Positions 11,248 through 23,344 of a stretch of 64,000 nt of DNA are shown here, piece after piece. Source of the stretch: Xiphydria camelus (Eukaryota > Arthropoda > Insecta > Hymenoptera > Xiphydriidae); contig OY783198.1 in assembly GCA_963678675.1 (NCBI GenBank), forward strand, positions 13,872,311 through 13,936,310, read 5' to 3'. The position numbers were made by a program, and so were the translations under genes. Position 1 is the first letter of the stretch, and every line of letters begins with the position of its first letter. Below the pieces are notes generated by a model that saw nothing but the letters and a program-made list of their open reading frames with translations, was not told the origin of the DNA and did no database searches.

Positions 11248-11693
11248 CCAGTCATATCGTACATAAAAACGACCCCAACCTTGCAATAATTAGGGTAAAC
11301 CTAATTTTTTAATATGTTGTTAGGATCCACCTGGGTAGTATAAATCCAGATTTGCAACCTCGAAAAAGTTGTGCCACCTGAGATATAGCCAAAAAACCTC
11401 GATATTTTTGGACTTTTTTTCAATTCTTTGCCAAAAAGTCACTAAAGGGAACTTCTGACGAAAAAAGTTATTCTTACCTTTTCTAAAGTAGATAAAATTG
11501 TCTACAATTTAAGCTCTAGCGGAGCTCGGTAACTCTCGTAGTTGATGAGATACAGCTTTGCAAAGATGACAATTTTTTTCTAAAACGGGCAAACTTTAGC
11601 TTAAGTTCTACTTTCGAGCGAAATATTGGCGAAAGTACTAATCCTACATAAAAAATGTAGAAGAACAAAATTTTAGAAAATTTAATTACCTTC
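11248..11693. repeat. Left terminal inverted repeat of F
   Basis: The sequence from CCAGTCATATCG to AATTACCTTC is the reverse complement, with scattered differences, of 17206-17643. The left copy has about 10 extra bases (AAAAACGACC) near 11266. It is followed by an 18-base poly-C run from about 11695. Confidence 0.9.
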
Positions 11694-12334
11694 CACCCCC
11701 CCCCCCCCCCCCTCCCAACCCTTTTAGTGCCGGACGACGATATATCGTCGTTCGCTGCATTTGCGAAAAGTGCCAGCGACGATATATCGTTGGGTATGCA
11801 ATGGCGCCATGTTCTTCGCATTGCGAGAAAGCTCTATCTCAAAATAAATTTATAAAACGTTATAAACGGTCCAATTTTATTGCAAAAGAATTTTAAAAAA
11901 TTGCTTTTGGGTATCCTTTGCATTTGAGAGGTGGCTCTCAGCCGCCACGGCGTTTCGTGCGGCAACTTGAGCGGTACTGCTCCGACGCCCGGGCGATTTG
12001 TTGATACGTCCACTCGTCGTGTGCCAAACATTTACCAGAGCCGTCTGATGCATCCTCTCCGAGTGCATCGAAATCCGATATGTTTCAAACAGCGGGCGTT
12101 ATACTCTATGCTGGCTGAGGTGCCGAGACTCCTTGGTCATCGCGGGGAAGCGAGGAGTCAGTAGAGTTTCGATCGCGACGAGTGCCTTCCTCGCTCTCGA
12201 TCCCCACATGCAGTATTCTGTATGAATGACTGTATAGTATTTTGTTCTATTCTATTCTACGTCAATCCGTCTGTCTCATTACTCAGTGGTATCAGTTGTA
12301 TTCTAGCGTTGTATCCATCATGTGTTGTTCGCGA

Positions 12335-13076
12335 ATGAACACGAAATCTAACGAAATGTCGGTACCGGAGGGTGTTTGTTTTGTGTGTCGCGAGAGCCTG
12401 GAAGAAGGACAAATCACTGTTGTAAAAAAACGCGGTATTCGTTCATTGATCGACGTGAGTGAGAAATGAGGTCTCGTACAAATCGAAATTTTCTTCAAAA
12501 CTTGGATGAAGTCACGGTGCATGATACATGCAGGAAAAAGTACACCGCGGCAAAAAATGTGTTAGCATCTGTTCGCTCTGGAGGTGACCCATCTCCCGGA
12601 CCTTCCTACGAAAAGACAGGTTCACTTCGATCGTCAAGTGCCTCTTCGAATCTGCGAAACATATGTTTTCTTTGTGGAGAAATAATTACAAAAGAATCTT
12701 TAGATGCCCAAAAAAAATTACCCCTATCAAGACGAAACACAGTGTACACTGTTGAGAAAATTACAATGAAGGCGACGATTATAGATCAGGCAAGACGCCG
12801 AGGAGATGACTGGGGACAAGAGATTGTAAATCGCCTCACTTGTGATGAAATAGACTTGGTAGCTGCTGATGGTATAAGGTAATAATAATAATTATTATTA
12901 TTATCTCTCGTAGATTCCTGTTTATTCTAGCCAAGCGTAATATACTACTTTGTATTAGATACTTTATTAGAATAAATTTCTACAGCATCATTTTTTGTTA
13001 ATAGGCATGTCACAGGAAATTATACAAGCCACCTGTTGGATGTAAGAGGCAAGCTGGACGTCCACATTCACAACAT
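12335..13076 (+). pseudogene. F protein N-terminus: two C-x2-C zinc-finger-like motifs
   Basis: The first module reads CFVCRESLEEGQ...SLIDVSEK (to 12466). After a one-base frameshift it continues as NLDEVTVHDTCRKKYTA (ORF 12466-12882), giving C-x2-C...H-x3-C. The second module begins ICFLCGEIITKE at about 12660 and reaches LVAADGIR at 12878. There GGTATAAG|GTAATAA to TTAATAG|GCATGTCAC (about 12879-13002) looks like a short GT-AG intron. The frame after it is one base off, so either the splice site differs or an indel is present. Such paired CxxC/HxxxC units open related arthropod transposon proteins. The start at 12335 or 12356 is not certain. Confidence 0.5.
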
Positions 13077-15233
13077 GTGTCTGAAGCCATGGAATACATT
13101 TATTCGTACCTTTCTGAGAACAGAGAGGAATGCCAATTCCTGTTAGCTGATTTAATAAAGCAAATTAAAAGCGAAAATATTCCAGATGTCAGAACAATCA
13201 AAGACAACCTCATATCACACTACGGCGAAAAAATTTTGATAACAGATGTTGGCTCGGGACACAGAACGTTTGTGTGCTTCAGAGATGATGAATATAAAAT
13301 TCTGTACAGCAATTGGTACGAGGAAAGAAAATCAAATGCTCAAGAGGAAAGATTAAGAGTGGTGAGAGCTGCAGCTGAGATTGTCTTACAAGATATTCGC
13401 TCTCAAATGCACGACTCAACTGAATACCCTCCATCTGATTCTTTCTTGCAAGAAGTCGATTCGGGTATTCCAGAGACTCTGCAAATATTTATTGAAACAG
13501 TTATCATGAAACACAAACGGTGTAATCTTCTCAGTTGGAAAACGAAATGTGTATCAATCGCTCACTCAATCATGTCTGCTGTGAAGCCAGCCTCTTTCAT
13601 TTCTCCCCTCATGATAAGTGTTGGTGCTTACTTATACAGGAAATTTGGTTCCAAACCAAACCTTGTAAATCTCATGGCATCTCTAGGATTTTCCTGCACT
13701 TACACAGAGGCACAGCGATTAGAGGGTTCAGCAATTATGCAGGCTCAAGGTTCACCACCCATAGCAAAAGGATCATTTTTGCAGTTTATTTTTGACAATG
13801 CAGATGTTAATGTGAATACTTTAGATGGGGAGAATACATTTCACGAAATGGGTGGCATCATGTGCGTTACACCAAAATCTGCTGTACTACCAGACAAGCC
13901 AATCCCACGATTGAAGAATTACGTGCCTGCTGGAACAATTGGATCTTTTGGATCTATTCAAATCAAGCAATGCATGACCAAGAAAAATGCTGGTTTGTCA
14001 GTTATTCCAATTACGGGGTTACAAGAAAATGACAAAGTATTACCGTTACCACCCGACCTTATATATGGTTGTATGGCAAATGGTCAAATAACCCAGATGT
14101 ACCTGGCTGGAACGGCTTTATGGAGATGGTGACTCAAGATCTGAATTTCCAGTGTTCCAAAATTATGTTCTTACCATTCATTCGTGCTCCACCTACAGAT
14201 TACAACACCATACTGACAGCTCTAGAAGAAACCAGAAAACGAAGTGCAACCCATTCACAAAAAACATATTTTATAACATTCGATCAACCTCTTTATATGA
14301 AAGCTAGAGACATAGTAGAGAGTTGCAATCATCCCGAGTTTAGAAACTTGGTTGTGCGCCTCGGCGGATTCCATCTTATTATGTCTTATATGGGTTGTAT
14401 TGGAACAATCATGGCATGCAGTGGGTTAAAGGAGCTTCTAACAACTATTTATGCGGAAAACAGTGTTGGCAAAATGTTAATTGGACGTGCCTACTCGAGA
14501 GCAGTTCGAGCACATGTATTGACTAATCTTGTATTGGGAACAATGATAATGAGCGAGATGGAGTTCACCTTAGAGGAACGAGCCGAAATGGAAACAATAT
14601 TAAGTGGGAGTAAGATCCTTAGTGCAGGAGAAAAGGAGATATTTCAAATTGTGAGTGACAAATTCAGTAATGTATTGCAAAAACTTGAAGAAAATGGACC
14701 CACTTCCAAACTTTGGGTACATACTATCGCATGACCACACTTTTGAAAAAATTTATACAGGCAGAGCGCATGGGTAATTGGGAGCTCCACCTGGAATGTG
14801 TAAGCATGATGATACCTTCTTCCATTCAGCTGGTCATTTCTTTTATGCAAAAAGTGCTCGTTTATACTTCCAAGACATGCTTAGCCTGAAACAGCGTATG
14901 ACTCCAGCTGAGTACATAATATTTACAGCAGGAGCATTCACTATTCGTCGCTCTGATAAATTTTGGTCTGGTCTCTGGACAGACTTGACCATTGAGCAGA
15001 TTTTAATGAGGTCACTAAAAACCCAGGGTGGATTGACCCATGGTCGGGGAATCTCCAGCAGTGTTTTGTCACGTTGGTCAGAAGGAATGATGTACATGCT
15101 TAACATTTGTAACGAAGTAGAGCGCTTTAGTGGTACAGTAGCTTCCACATCGGAGCAGCACGTGGACATGAGGCTTACCAGAGTTGTGAGAGATACTGCG
15201 GATGCAGAAAAACTGAAGAACTAGCTTAATGCA
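13077..15233 (+). pseudogene. F protein central transposase-like domain
   Basis: Three overlapping ORFs (13077-14132, 14069-14734, 14778-15224) read as one domain with small frameshifts at about 14090 and 14740. Recognisable blocks are FIFDNADVNVNTLDG, a candidate catalytic Asp region; FITFDQPLYMKARDI; and LGGFHLIMSYMGCIGTIMACSG, which is followed by GKMLIGRAYSRAVRAH. The last two are the conserved heart of a protein family widespread in arthropod and cnidarian transposons that I associate with Academ. Catalytic acid assignment is tentative. The domain is followed in the same strand by the nuclease part. Confidence 0.6.
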
Positions 15234-16549
15234 CACCCCCCATTTCCAATAAATGAAAAGCTACTTTCCATAAGTAGTGGAATTGTTGGAGGTCCAGATG
15301 TCAACTGTCACCTGGCATATGAGATGGGATCAGAAGCAGCAAATAAAATTGTTGGAGAAACGTTTGGGATGGTAAAATTAAAACGAAAGGACAAGGTTAC
15401 GACATTGACTTCACTTACTAGGTCTGTTAAAGTGATGGACAAGACAGTGGAAGTAGATCCTCTTACGATATTTCAGAGAGTTTGCATCACAAAACAATCT
15501 GACGAACAATTGAAAGAGCACTTTAAGTACGAACTAGAGCACCATATCCGATGGCATTATTCACAGAAGAAGGAATGCGAAAAGGCACCAAGTCATCTTT
15601 TTATTCTGCCTTCACTCCCTTGGCCGAGAATATCTCCTTGGCACAAGAAGGCACATTCGTCGTGGTGGATGGCGGGTATCTGTTGCACAAATACACGTGG
15701 CGTCGCAATGATTCCGTAAGCGCGATCATTAAAGGATACACCACCTACATCCTCAACCATTTCGGTTGCAAAGTATCTGTGGTTTTTGATGGGTACCCCG
15801 AGAATGCAATTATCAAGAGCACAAAAAGTGCTGAACGCTCTCGCCGCTACGCTATATTATCCAGGGATATCATCTTTAAGGAAAACACCATACTGAATAT
15901 CCCACAAGAAAAATTCTTGTCCAATGAGAAAAACAAGCGGCGTCTCATCCAAATGTTGATGAATGAATTCGAGAGGCAGGGAATTCAAATCAAACAAGCA
16001 GAAGAAGACGCAGATACTCTAATTGTGGATACTGCTCTTTCAAAAAGCGTTGACTTCGCTCAAGTATTCATTATCGGAGAGGATATCGACTTGCTTGTTA
16101 TTCTCAATGGATTAGGTTCCACCGCAGAGAATGTGTACCTACATAAAACTGGCAGAGGTGGATCAGACCATACCCAATTTTCCTCCACCTCATTCAAGTG
16201 TGGAGATATACAGGAAGTTCCAAAAGGGCTTGTACTTTTACTCCACGCCCTTAGTGGCTGTGACACCACTTCTGCCCTTTTTTGGCAAGGAAAAATTCAA
16301 TTTTGTAGTGTTCTTCAACATAATCCAGAACTCATACACGATCTTGAAGTGTTCCTGCAATCTGGTACTGACCCTGATGTTATAGAGAAAGCAGGAGAAA
16401 AATTTCTGGTGGCACTGTACGGAGGCGAAAGTAGAGAGACCCTCAGCTCCCTCCGTTACACACTGTTTGTGAGGGCTGCTGCCAATACAAAAATTAATGT
16501 AGCTCGTCTGCCACCCACCAAAGATGCTGCGAAGTATCATTTCTATTGA
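15234..16549 (+). pseudogene. F protein XPG/FEN1-like nuclease domain
   Basis: ORFs 15324-15719 and 15551-16549 overlap in different frames. The join is near 15550, where the reading passes from one frame to the other. The 332-aa ORF carries the acidic signature of PIN/XPG nucleases in order: FVVVDGGYLLHKY, VVFDGYPEN, QAEEDADTLIVD, IGEDIDLLVIL and HALSGCDTTSAL. In the FEN1/XPG family these Asp/Glu residues bind two metals for structure-specific 5' nuclease action. All are present here. This domain is about 250 residues, near family size, and is long open (332 codons), better kept than the upstream parts. Confidence 0.7.
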
Positions 16550-16936
16550 ACCTACCATCAAGTGCAGAAGTGGCTAGGGGAAGCCAAATTACCAACGGAT
16601 TGGGGATGGAATATAACCGAACAAGGTCTCATGCCCATTACTACCACAAAGCCTCCGGCTCCTCAATTACTTTTGAAATGCCTCTCTTGTAAGTGCAAGA
16701 AGGGTTGTTCAGGAGCCTGATCTTGCAGGAAGGCTGGAATGACATGTTCATCGTTGTGCAAATATTGCGAAGGCAACTCATGCACCAATATCCCTCCAAT
16801 TGAGGTGGATGAAGATGAGGATGAGTTACTGCAGGATGCGGAAAACGAGTCTGACGACATATCCCCCCCTCACCCTATTGAATCTGACGACAATTATTTA
16901 AATGAGCCAAGGCCCTCAAACTTGGCAAAATTTTAA
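16550..16936 (+). pseudogene. F protein C-terminal Cys-rich (CXC-like) tail
   Basis: Immediately after the nuclease ORF stop, the + strand reads QKWLGEAKLPTDWGW, then LLLKCLSCKCKKGCSGA, a TGA at about 16719, then SCRKAGMTCSSLCKYCEG in the same frame, and an acidic end (ORF 16739-16936). The spacing C-x2-C-x-C-x3-C...C-x5-C-x3-C-x2-C is that of a CXC/TSO1-like zinc-binding tail, which often closes proteins of this family. One nonsense codon interrupts it. It probably contributes DNA binding. That is inference. Confidence 0.6.
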
Positions 16937-17205
16937 ATTAAATAAAAAATAAATTCAAAGTATATTTCATATAACTGTGTTATATAATAATATAATATTA
17001 TTATACTTTATCATGTTATTTTATAATATACCTACATTTTAATTTAACTATTAACAAAGTGTTCCTATGATTCATATTATTATTTAATAATAAACATTTA
17101 ATATTTAACAATGCAACTTTTCCTTAAACTGGATACTGTCTTTTTTGGTTTTTGCCCATTTTTCAGCAAATTTTCGTACACTTAAGGGCACCGCTCTGAC
17201 TTTAA

Positions 17206-17643
17206 ATTGAAGGTAATTAAATTTTCTTAAATTTTGTTTTTCCGAATTTTTTATGTAGGATTAGTACTTTCGCCAATATTTCGCTCGAAAGTAGAGCGTA
17301 AGCTAAAGTTTGCCCGTTTTAGAAAAAAATTGTCATCTTTGAAAAGCTGTATCTCATCAACTACGAGAGCTACCAAGCTCCGCTAGAGCTCAAATTGTAG
17401 ACAATTTTATCTATTTTAGAAAAGATAAGAGTAACTTTTTTCGTCAGAAGTTCCCTTTAGTGTCTTTTTGGCAAAGAATTGAAAAAAGTCCAAAAATATC
17501 ACGGTTTTTTGATTATATCTCAGGTGGAACAACTTTTTCAGGGTTGCAAATCTGGATTTATACTACCCAGGTGGATCCTAACAACATATAAAAAAATTAG
17601 GTTTACCCTAATTATTGCAAGGTTGGATGTTCGATATGACTGG
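17206..17643. repeat. Right terminal inverted repeat of F
   Basis: This is the partner of 11248-11693. It shares GGATCCACCTGGGTAGTATA and CTATTTTAGAAAAG-type blocks in reverse orientation and ends CGATATGACTGG at 17643. The region 16940-17205 between the last codons of F and this repeat is AT-rich 3' non-coding sequence. Confidence 0.9.
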
Positions 17644-17941
17644 ACTAGGTAGTGCGGTTACCGATTATAGAAATAGTGCGTACCCGTAGTGCGGTATTAT
17701 AATTACCGTTGTGAACGTTTCGCATTCTCGCCTCACGACTCTCTACTCTCGGCTGTCTAGTACCGACCCTCTTGATTATCGTTAGTTTTAGTGACTCCCT
17801 TTGTTCCGAGTGCGCCCGGTCAGACCCTGCGACCTGTGCGACCTTCCGTTGTACGCTCGACGTAGGGATAAGCGGTGCGTTGTAACTCTCTCGAATAAGT
17901 AACGGCTATCGGGTTTATACTCGATTCGGTGTTATCTTATT

Positions 17942-18140
17942 GCGTATTTTCGGCGTTTTCTTCGCGTGTATTTTCGGTGATTTCTTCGCGTGTATTTCCG
18001 GTGTTTTCTTCGCGTGTGATTTCGGTGTTCTCGTCGCGCGTGATCTCGGTGTTCTCTCCGCGCGTATTTTCGGTGTTCTCTCCGCGCGTACTTTCGGTGT
18101 TCTCTTCGCGTGTGTTTTCGGTATTACCTCCGTGCGTTAC
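17942..18140. repeat. 24-bp minisatellite, about eight units
   Basis: A 24-bp unit of type CGTGTATTTTCGGTGTTTTC plus TTCG is repeated head to tail with point changes. Because 24 is a multiple of three, two overlapping ORFs (71 and 89 aa) run through it and encode repetitive peptides. They are not considered genes. It lies inside element E. Confidence 0.85.
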
Positions 18141-18582
18141 TTAGGATATCTATCGTCCTTTGTAAGGGCTCTCGTCGATTATGTCGCGCTGATAGTCCCG
18201 GTATATTAGTGTTAGTAACTGTTATCGAAAGCCGATCCGGCCGTAGCCGCAGCGTTCTTATACCATATTATATCGCGTGAGTCAGTCTCGCAATAAAAAT
18301 CTAAGTGTTATTTCTTTGTTACAAGCCGCCTCAAATTCATTTCTTTGTCTCACGACCCCGCCCCTCTCCTTTGCCGATACGGGGCTGAGCTAGCGGAGTT
18401 CCGTTACCGGTTCACGTGATCTGACTCTGCTACCTATTTTGACTTTCTTTGGTGTTTCGGAACACCTGGCGCCCAACATATCGTTATCTTACTACCTTGT
18501 CCGAGCGGGGCCAGTCAGAGAGCGTGCCGAAGTGTGCGACTACCCGGTAGCGCCGGGTAGCGTCGTTACATGCTATATCAGC

Positions 18583-18840
18583 TGTTAAGCGTAGATAAAC
18601 ACCTCATTATCTCACTCCAAATGACCTATATAAACCGACCCAAATAGCTAGAGCAGTAGTTCTGCTTCGAGAGTCCTCCTCTTCACAATACAACATACGT
18701 GCCATATTGTGACAGACTCATAGAAATAGTGATAATATTGTACTTAGCAAAAGAAAGGAAATAAAGTAGCACTGACTATACTCAGGTATAGCCAGTGCCT
18801 CCGTTTTTAAAAAGTCAACTGAAACTATTTCCCCGTAACA
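18583..18840 (+). repeat. 5' LTR of D
   Basis: Starts TGTTAAGCGTAG and ends TTCCCCGTAACA. It contains TATAAA at about 18633 and AATAAA at about 18760, consistent with promoter and polyadenylation signals. It begins only 12 bases after the right end of element E. Confidence 0.9.
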
Positions 18841-18972
18841 TTTTGGCGATCCTGCCAGGATAGTTCTCGCGATTTAGAAAGTTATTCCTTGGTACGAGCT
18901 ACTGTTTAAGAACTAGCCACGACCGGGACCCTGAACTTTCTTAAATTCACATCGAGGCTATCCAATACGAAC

Positions 18973-19098
18973 CCTGGGACGTCCTCCACAGCGAGACATC
19001 ACCATTTAAAAAGGGACCAAGAAGACTTCAAAAATCCTGGGACGTCCTCCACAACGAGACATCACCATTTGCAAGGAACAAAGAAGACTTCAAAAATT
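18973..19098 (+). repeat. Two 63-bp tandem repeats in D leader
   Basis: CCTGGGACGTCCTCCACA starts at 18973 and again at 19036, each followed by (G/A)CGAGACATCACCATTT and AAGAAGACTTCAAAAAT. They lie in the untranslated leader between the primer-binding site and gag. Confidence 0.8.
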
Positions 19099-19364
19099 TG
19101 TTTTCTATAACACAGCGGTAAGCATCTTACAAAATCGTGGAACCCAGCCCGCGAGCTCGGAACCTCGTCAATAAAAACCGACTGTGAACTTCTATGGCAA
19201 CCAAGTTTGTAGCAACTTGCAAGGCATAAAAGTTATAAACTTGTCATAAGCTGGCATTCGCGACGTATCGCGCACGGACAGAGACTCCAACGAGCGAAGA
19301 AACGGACAGCAGTGACACCGACGTAATAGAAAGAATCCAGAATCCCTATTATACGGCACCCAGC

Positions 19365-20729
19365 ATGTCAAGAGCGACATCACCTTCAAGACCTATCAAT
19401 GACAACATGGCAAGCACTATGCTCGTACTGGAAAAATTAGAAGGATTATCTATGAAAATCGAGAGGATAGAAAAAGGTGTAACAGGATTAGGAATAGAGA
19501 ATGAGAGAAGATCTCAAGAAATTAAAGACATTTGGAAACATTTGAGGATCGACATTACGGAAGACGAAGCGCCAATACTGCCTACGGCACCGACAGTACA
19601 TAATCTCAGCAGGCCCGCAACAACACCTCGAACGCAGCGAAGAGAAAGGCAAAATAGATGGTCAACATCGGACTCGTCACCAGAACGAAGACGAGACGAA
19701 GTTACATCACAAGACACCGAACCACCCAAAAATGCAATCAAATACGTACGAGCACTCAAAGGGCACGACGATGTGGGAGTAGAAGAATTTATTCGATCCT
19801 GCAAATGAGCATCCAACACTTGTACGCGGCCTGACCGACTTCTAGATCTCATCATCAACGAAAAGATTACCGGAGAAGCCGAGCGCAGTATCCGTGGCCT
19901 CGAGATAAATAGTTACCGCGATCTATTCCAAGTACTTAGGGATAATGTATCGGCAGCCACGTCTTATGAACTGGCCCGCAGCAAGCTTATGTCTACCAAA
20001 CAACTAAATGAGAACGTCCGTAGCTACGATAAGCGTTTCATAGAACGCTATAATGACTTAAAATATACCATCCAAAACGAGGCTGACGAAGACACTTCCC
20101 GCACTGAAACACGATTAGCACTAAAAATAGAAGAAAGGAATGTTGTCAAAACATATATCGGAGGATTGAGAGACGAAATATGTATGGCAGTCCGAGGTAC
20201 ACACCCAAAAACATTACGCGACGCGCGTATGGAAGCACTTGAAGTGGAAACTTTCCTACTCGAACGACGGCATACCAATCCCTCTACACGACCCCCACTT
20301 CAACCAACATCAAACCGGTTCCAACCGCCGATAAAACGACCTAATTACCCACCAAGATCGTTAAATGGAGCATGGCAACAACAGAGTCCCAAACAGCACG
20401 TAGACCAGGCGGAAAAGAACTTTCAAAAATTAGAAAGCAAGCCACTCTTCGATAGAATGAAATTATATTGTACACACTGTAAACAGAACGGACATTCGGA
20501 GAACCGATGCTATAAAAAACAGAATTTTCCACAGGGTCAAATGCAAAAGAGACCGCCTCAGAGAGTAAACAATATTCAAGAGGAAACTTTGGAAGAAACG
20601 GAATGCTACCAAGAACAGTACGAAGCGACCGAATCCTTAGTACAGGAGGAAGATTATGGCACTGCATATGGAAGCCAGGAGGAACTGTTAGACCAGGACG
20701 ATACCTCGTCGACTCAGGAGCCTCAATAA
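19365..20729 (+). pseudogene. gag: D gag, with one in-frame stop
   Basis: Two ORFs in the same frame (19365-19808 and 19989-20729) are separated by a TGA at 19806-19808, with open sequence after it. The first part has a coiled-coil-like heptad region near residues 20-60. The second part is the Gypsy capsid region, and it ends with a zinc knuckle CTHCKQNGHSENRC (C-x2-C-x4-H-x4-C) and an acidic tail. Gag forms the capsid and binds RNA. The end of gag overlaps pol in the -1 frame, the usual arrangement for frameshift expression. Length is about 455 codons from the first ATG. Confidence 0.85.
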
Positions 20730-21820
20730 ATCTAATTAAAGAAAAAATGATTAAACAAGAGCACCTTCCAAAAGCCCAACCAAAGGAAAGAAAATTCACA
20801 ATGGGAAACGAGATTCACACCTCCACGCACGAAATAATTTTATGCCACCAGGGGTATCCGCAAGACTTCTCCATAGTACCCGATGACTTTCCACTAGAAG
20901 AGGAAGCCCTAATCGGAAAACCCTTCTTGAAACAATACAACTTTGCGTTGACCAATGATGATCTTACCCTCAACGAATACACACATAAACTCCACGATAC
21001 AGGATATTCAGTACCATCAAGGACTCATCAAATATTACATATCACGACGACACAAAAGAAAGGATGTACAATCATCTCAGGACACGACATTATACCTGAA
21101 GGATTATACAGAGTAAAAAATCATAGAGTATATGTACCATTGCACAACCACGATAACAGAATACTACATATAAAGCAAGAAGACATCCATATGGAGCCAG
21201 CGACCGTAAAAACAACACAACAACAAACAAAAGAAGACCTAGAGAGGATAACGAAACTAATGGAAAATACCCGACTCACGCATGTGGAAGAACAAATAAA
21301 GGGCCCACTTGCTCAAATCATATCACGGTATAACGACATCTTCAGTCTACCAGGCGACCCACTACCCTGCTCACCTGATACCGAACACACGATCAGAGTC
21401 AAAGATAATAAACCCATCAATCAAGCCAGCTATCGACCACCTGAGATACATAAACAAGAAATAAGTAGACAGATGAACGAAATGTTCGATAAAGGCATAA
21501 TTAGGGAATCGAAATCACCCTATAACTCACCTGTATAGGTAGTACCCAAGAAAGCCGATGCATCTGGGAAGAAGAAATGGAGAATAGTAATAGACTTCCG
21601 TAAATTAAATGAAAAAACAGATCAAGACGCTTACCCTCTACCCATAATTGACGACATTTTAGACCACTTAGGTAAAGCTAAATACTTTTCGGCAGTCGAT
21701 CTAAGCTCGGGATTTCATCAAATACCGATGGAAGAAGAAAGCAAACAGTATACGGCATTCTCCACGCCGGACGGGCACTTCGAATACAACCATATGCCAT
21801 TCGGATTAAAGAACGCACCT
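20603..21820 (+). pseudogene. pol: D pol, 5' part: protease and start of reverse transcriptase
   Basis: Pol is read in the -1 frame relative to gag, with overlap at 20603-20729. The retropepsin active site is LVDSGASINLI near 20690-20720. The RT thumb-side and fingers motifs follow: [27 protein letters not shown] and [16 protein letters not shown] (first catalytic Asp). A TAG at 21536-21538 interrupts the RT. The frame is then cut at 21820 by foldback element G, just after the MPFGLKNAP motif. The second half resumes at 25203. Retropepsin and RT process the polyprotein and copy the RNA. Confidence 0.9.
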
Positions 21821-23344
21821 GGACGGCTATTCTGTAATTCCGGGGAGAGTGAGCGTACCTGGGAAGTGACCGTTCCACGGGTGAGACCTTCCCTCGCCCA
21901 GCTCATGCCCGACCGTTGAAACGTGTACCTAAACAGCTATTCTCTAAGTGAGGAGCGGGCGATGTTCACTGAAAAAGCAAGGAGAGTGAAGGAATCACTA
22001 TTCTGTAACTGCGGAAGCGCTCCCATCGCACGAAAACGGGTGAACTTACTTCTACTGGTCAAGACCGTGAGAAGCAGCCTGCTCCCCGGGAGAACGGCGA
22101 CTCTAGCCTACCTACTTCTGCGCCAGCGTGCCGCAGTTTACAGTTTGTTAATTTGCGTGTTCCAACAAACGATACACAGTGGTCCGGCGATCTAAGCAAA
22201 CGCGATCATGAGTATATTAATGAGTTACATAACTGATTTGTGCGATGTAAATTTATGTCTTAGTTATAAAGATATACTGTTAAAATAAAAGACCTAAAAT
22301 TAACCATATATTTATTCTACTATGATAACGTAAATGGAACATAATAAAAAAATATATTAAACTGAAACATTCATTATTAAATGATATAAAATAATTCAAA
22401 AACATACTTATATATAAGAACTTTTTCCAGAGGTGGTAATAGGAAAAGTAGTTGGAAAAAATAATTTAACAAAAAGCACATTTCCCTAATGCTTACAATA
22501 AAAGTCAAAAGCAGCTTAATAATTAAAAAAGATATAGGTATTATACTGGTACCTAGTATTATTCCAAAATATGCATCCTTGAAAACGTACACTTATAAAA
22601 CGTACCTGAAACCAAGCAAATTGTTTTAAATAGAGAAAATTGATTTCGTAACAATAAGACTGCGAAACCGTAAAAATTCAATACATTAAAATAGGACAAG
22701 AATGGCATGTAAAATGTTATATAATAATCAAGGGCATGCTTCAAACTATAACTTAAACCAAAAAATGTACGTATCTGAACTTAGCATCATAGTAAGCAGT
22801 TATGAATATTATGGACTTTTGACCTATTTCAGAACCACTGTGCGATGGTCGGAATTCTGATTAACGATCCTTAGTAATTAGTATCACTGCGATATACAGG
22901 GTGTAACAGAGTAAGTGTTACAACGTGAAACTGTAGATTCCTTATGAAAGAAGAAAAATCTTTCTCGCCATCGATATATATGCAACACCTAGGAATAGTT
23001 GAAATAACCAGCTGTGGCATGTCCATAGCAGTACTTGAGGTACTTTGATCCATATTCTGGAGAAACACACGATCGCTCGTGCTGGAAACTCCTTTGACGC
23101 AGCTCAGCTACCGACAGAAGCCCGATATTTTTTCTTCAATAAAATATATATAATTTGAAAGGTGACAGTACAAGCTATATTTTGATGCCAATATAGATAT
23201 TAATTTATTTCAATTATTTGCAAGTGAATCATAGTTCAACGGTACCTCACCGTGGTGTATGAATACTTTTTACCCCACTGTATTTTTCGAGTGGGCAATG
23301 ACGTCGTTGCTCGTCCCTGGCCATAAAAGGAGTTATGTTGCATC

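Larger units (their letters stand above)
11248..17643 (+). mobile_element. Element F: 6.4-kb TIR transposon, Academ-like with XPG-like nuclease
   Basis: F is bounded by inverted terminal repeats of about 440 bp that start CCAGTCATATCG. Between them, all + strand coding pieces read as one long protein: paired zinc-finger-like motifs, a central transposase-like domain, an XPG/FEN1-like nuclease and a Cys-rich tail. The Academ superfamily includes a lineage (AcademX) defined by an XPG-like nuclease, and this architecture fits it. Superfamily assignment is inference from memory of the family, because a clean 3-4-bp target duplication was not found. The host sequence on both sides is element E. 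Confidence 0.6.
10154..18570. mobile_element. Element E: 2.0-kb TG...CA element, probable solo LTR, split by F
   Basis: E begins TGTAATGTTGCAAATTG and ends GTCGTTACA. It is flanked by TGCT at 10150-10153 and 18571-18574, a 4-bp target duplication in the Helitron. Excluding F (11248-17643) it is about 2.0 kb long. No internal LTR pair or coding domain is visible, so a solo LTR or non-autonomous LTR element fits best. It contains a TATAAATAG at about 10237, AATAAA at 18291 and two internal repeat arrays. TGGCGCCCAAC at about 18466 resembles a primer-binding site and could mean a more complex structure. Confidence 0.65.

Noticed and set aside
17929..18209. Two ORFs of 71 and 89 codons encoding repetitive FSxVFSVxS peptides
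   Set aside because: They only translate a 24-bp minisatellite in two frames. There is no start context or domain.
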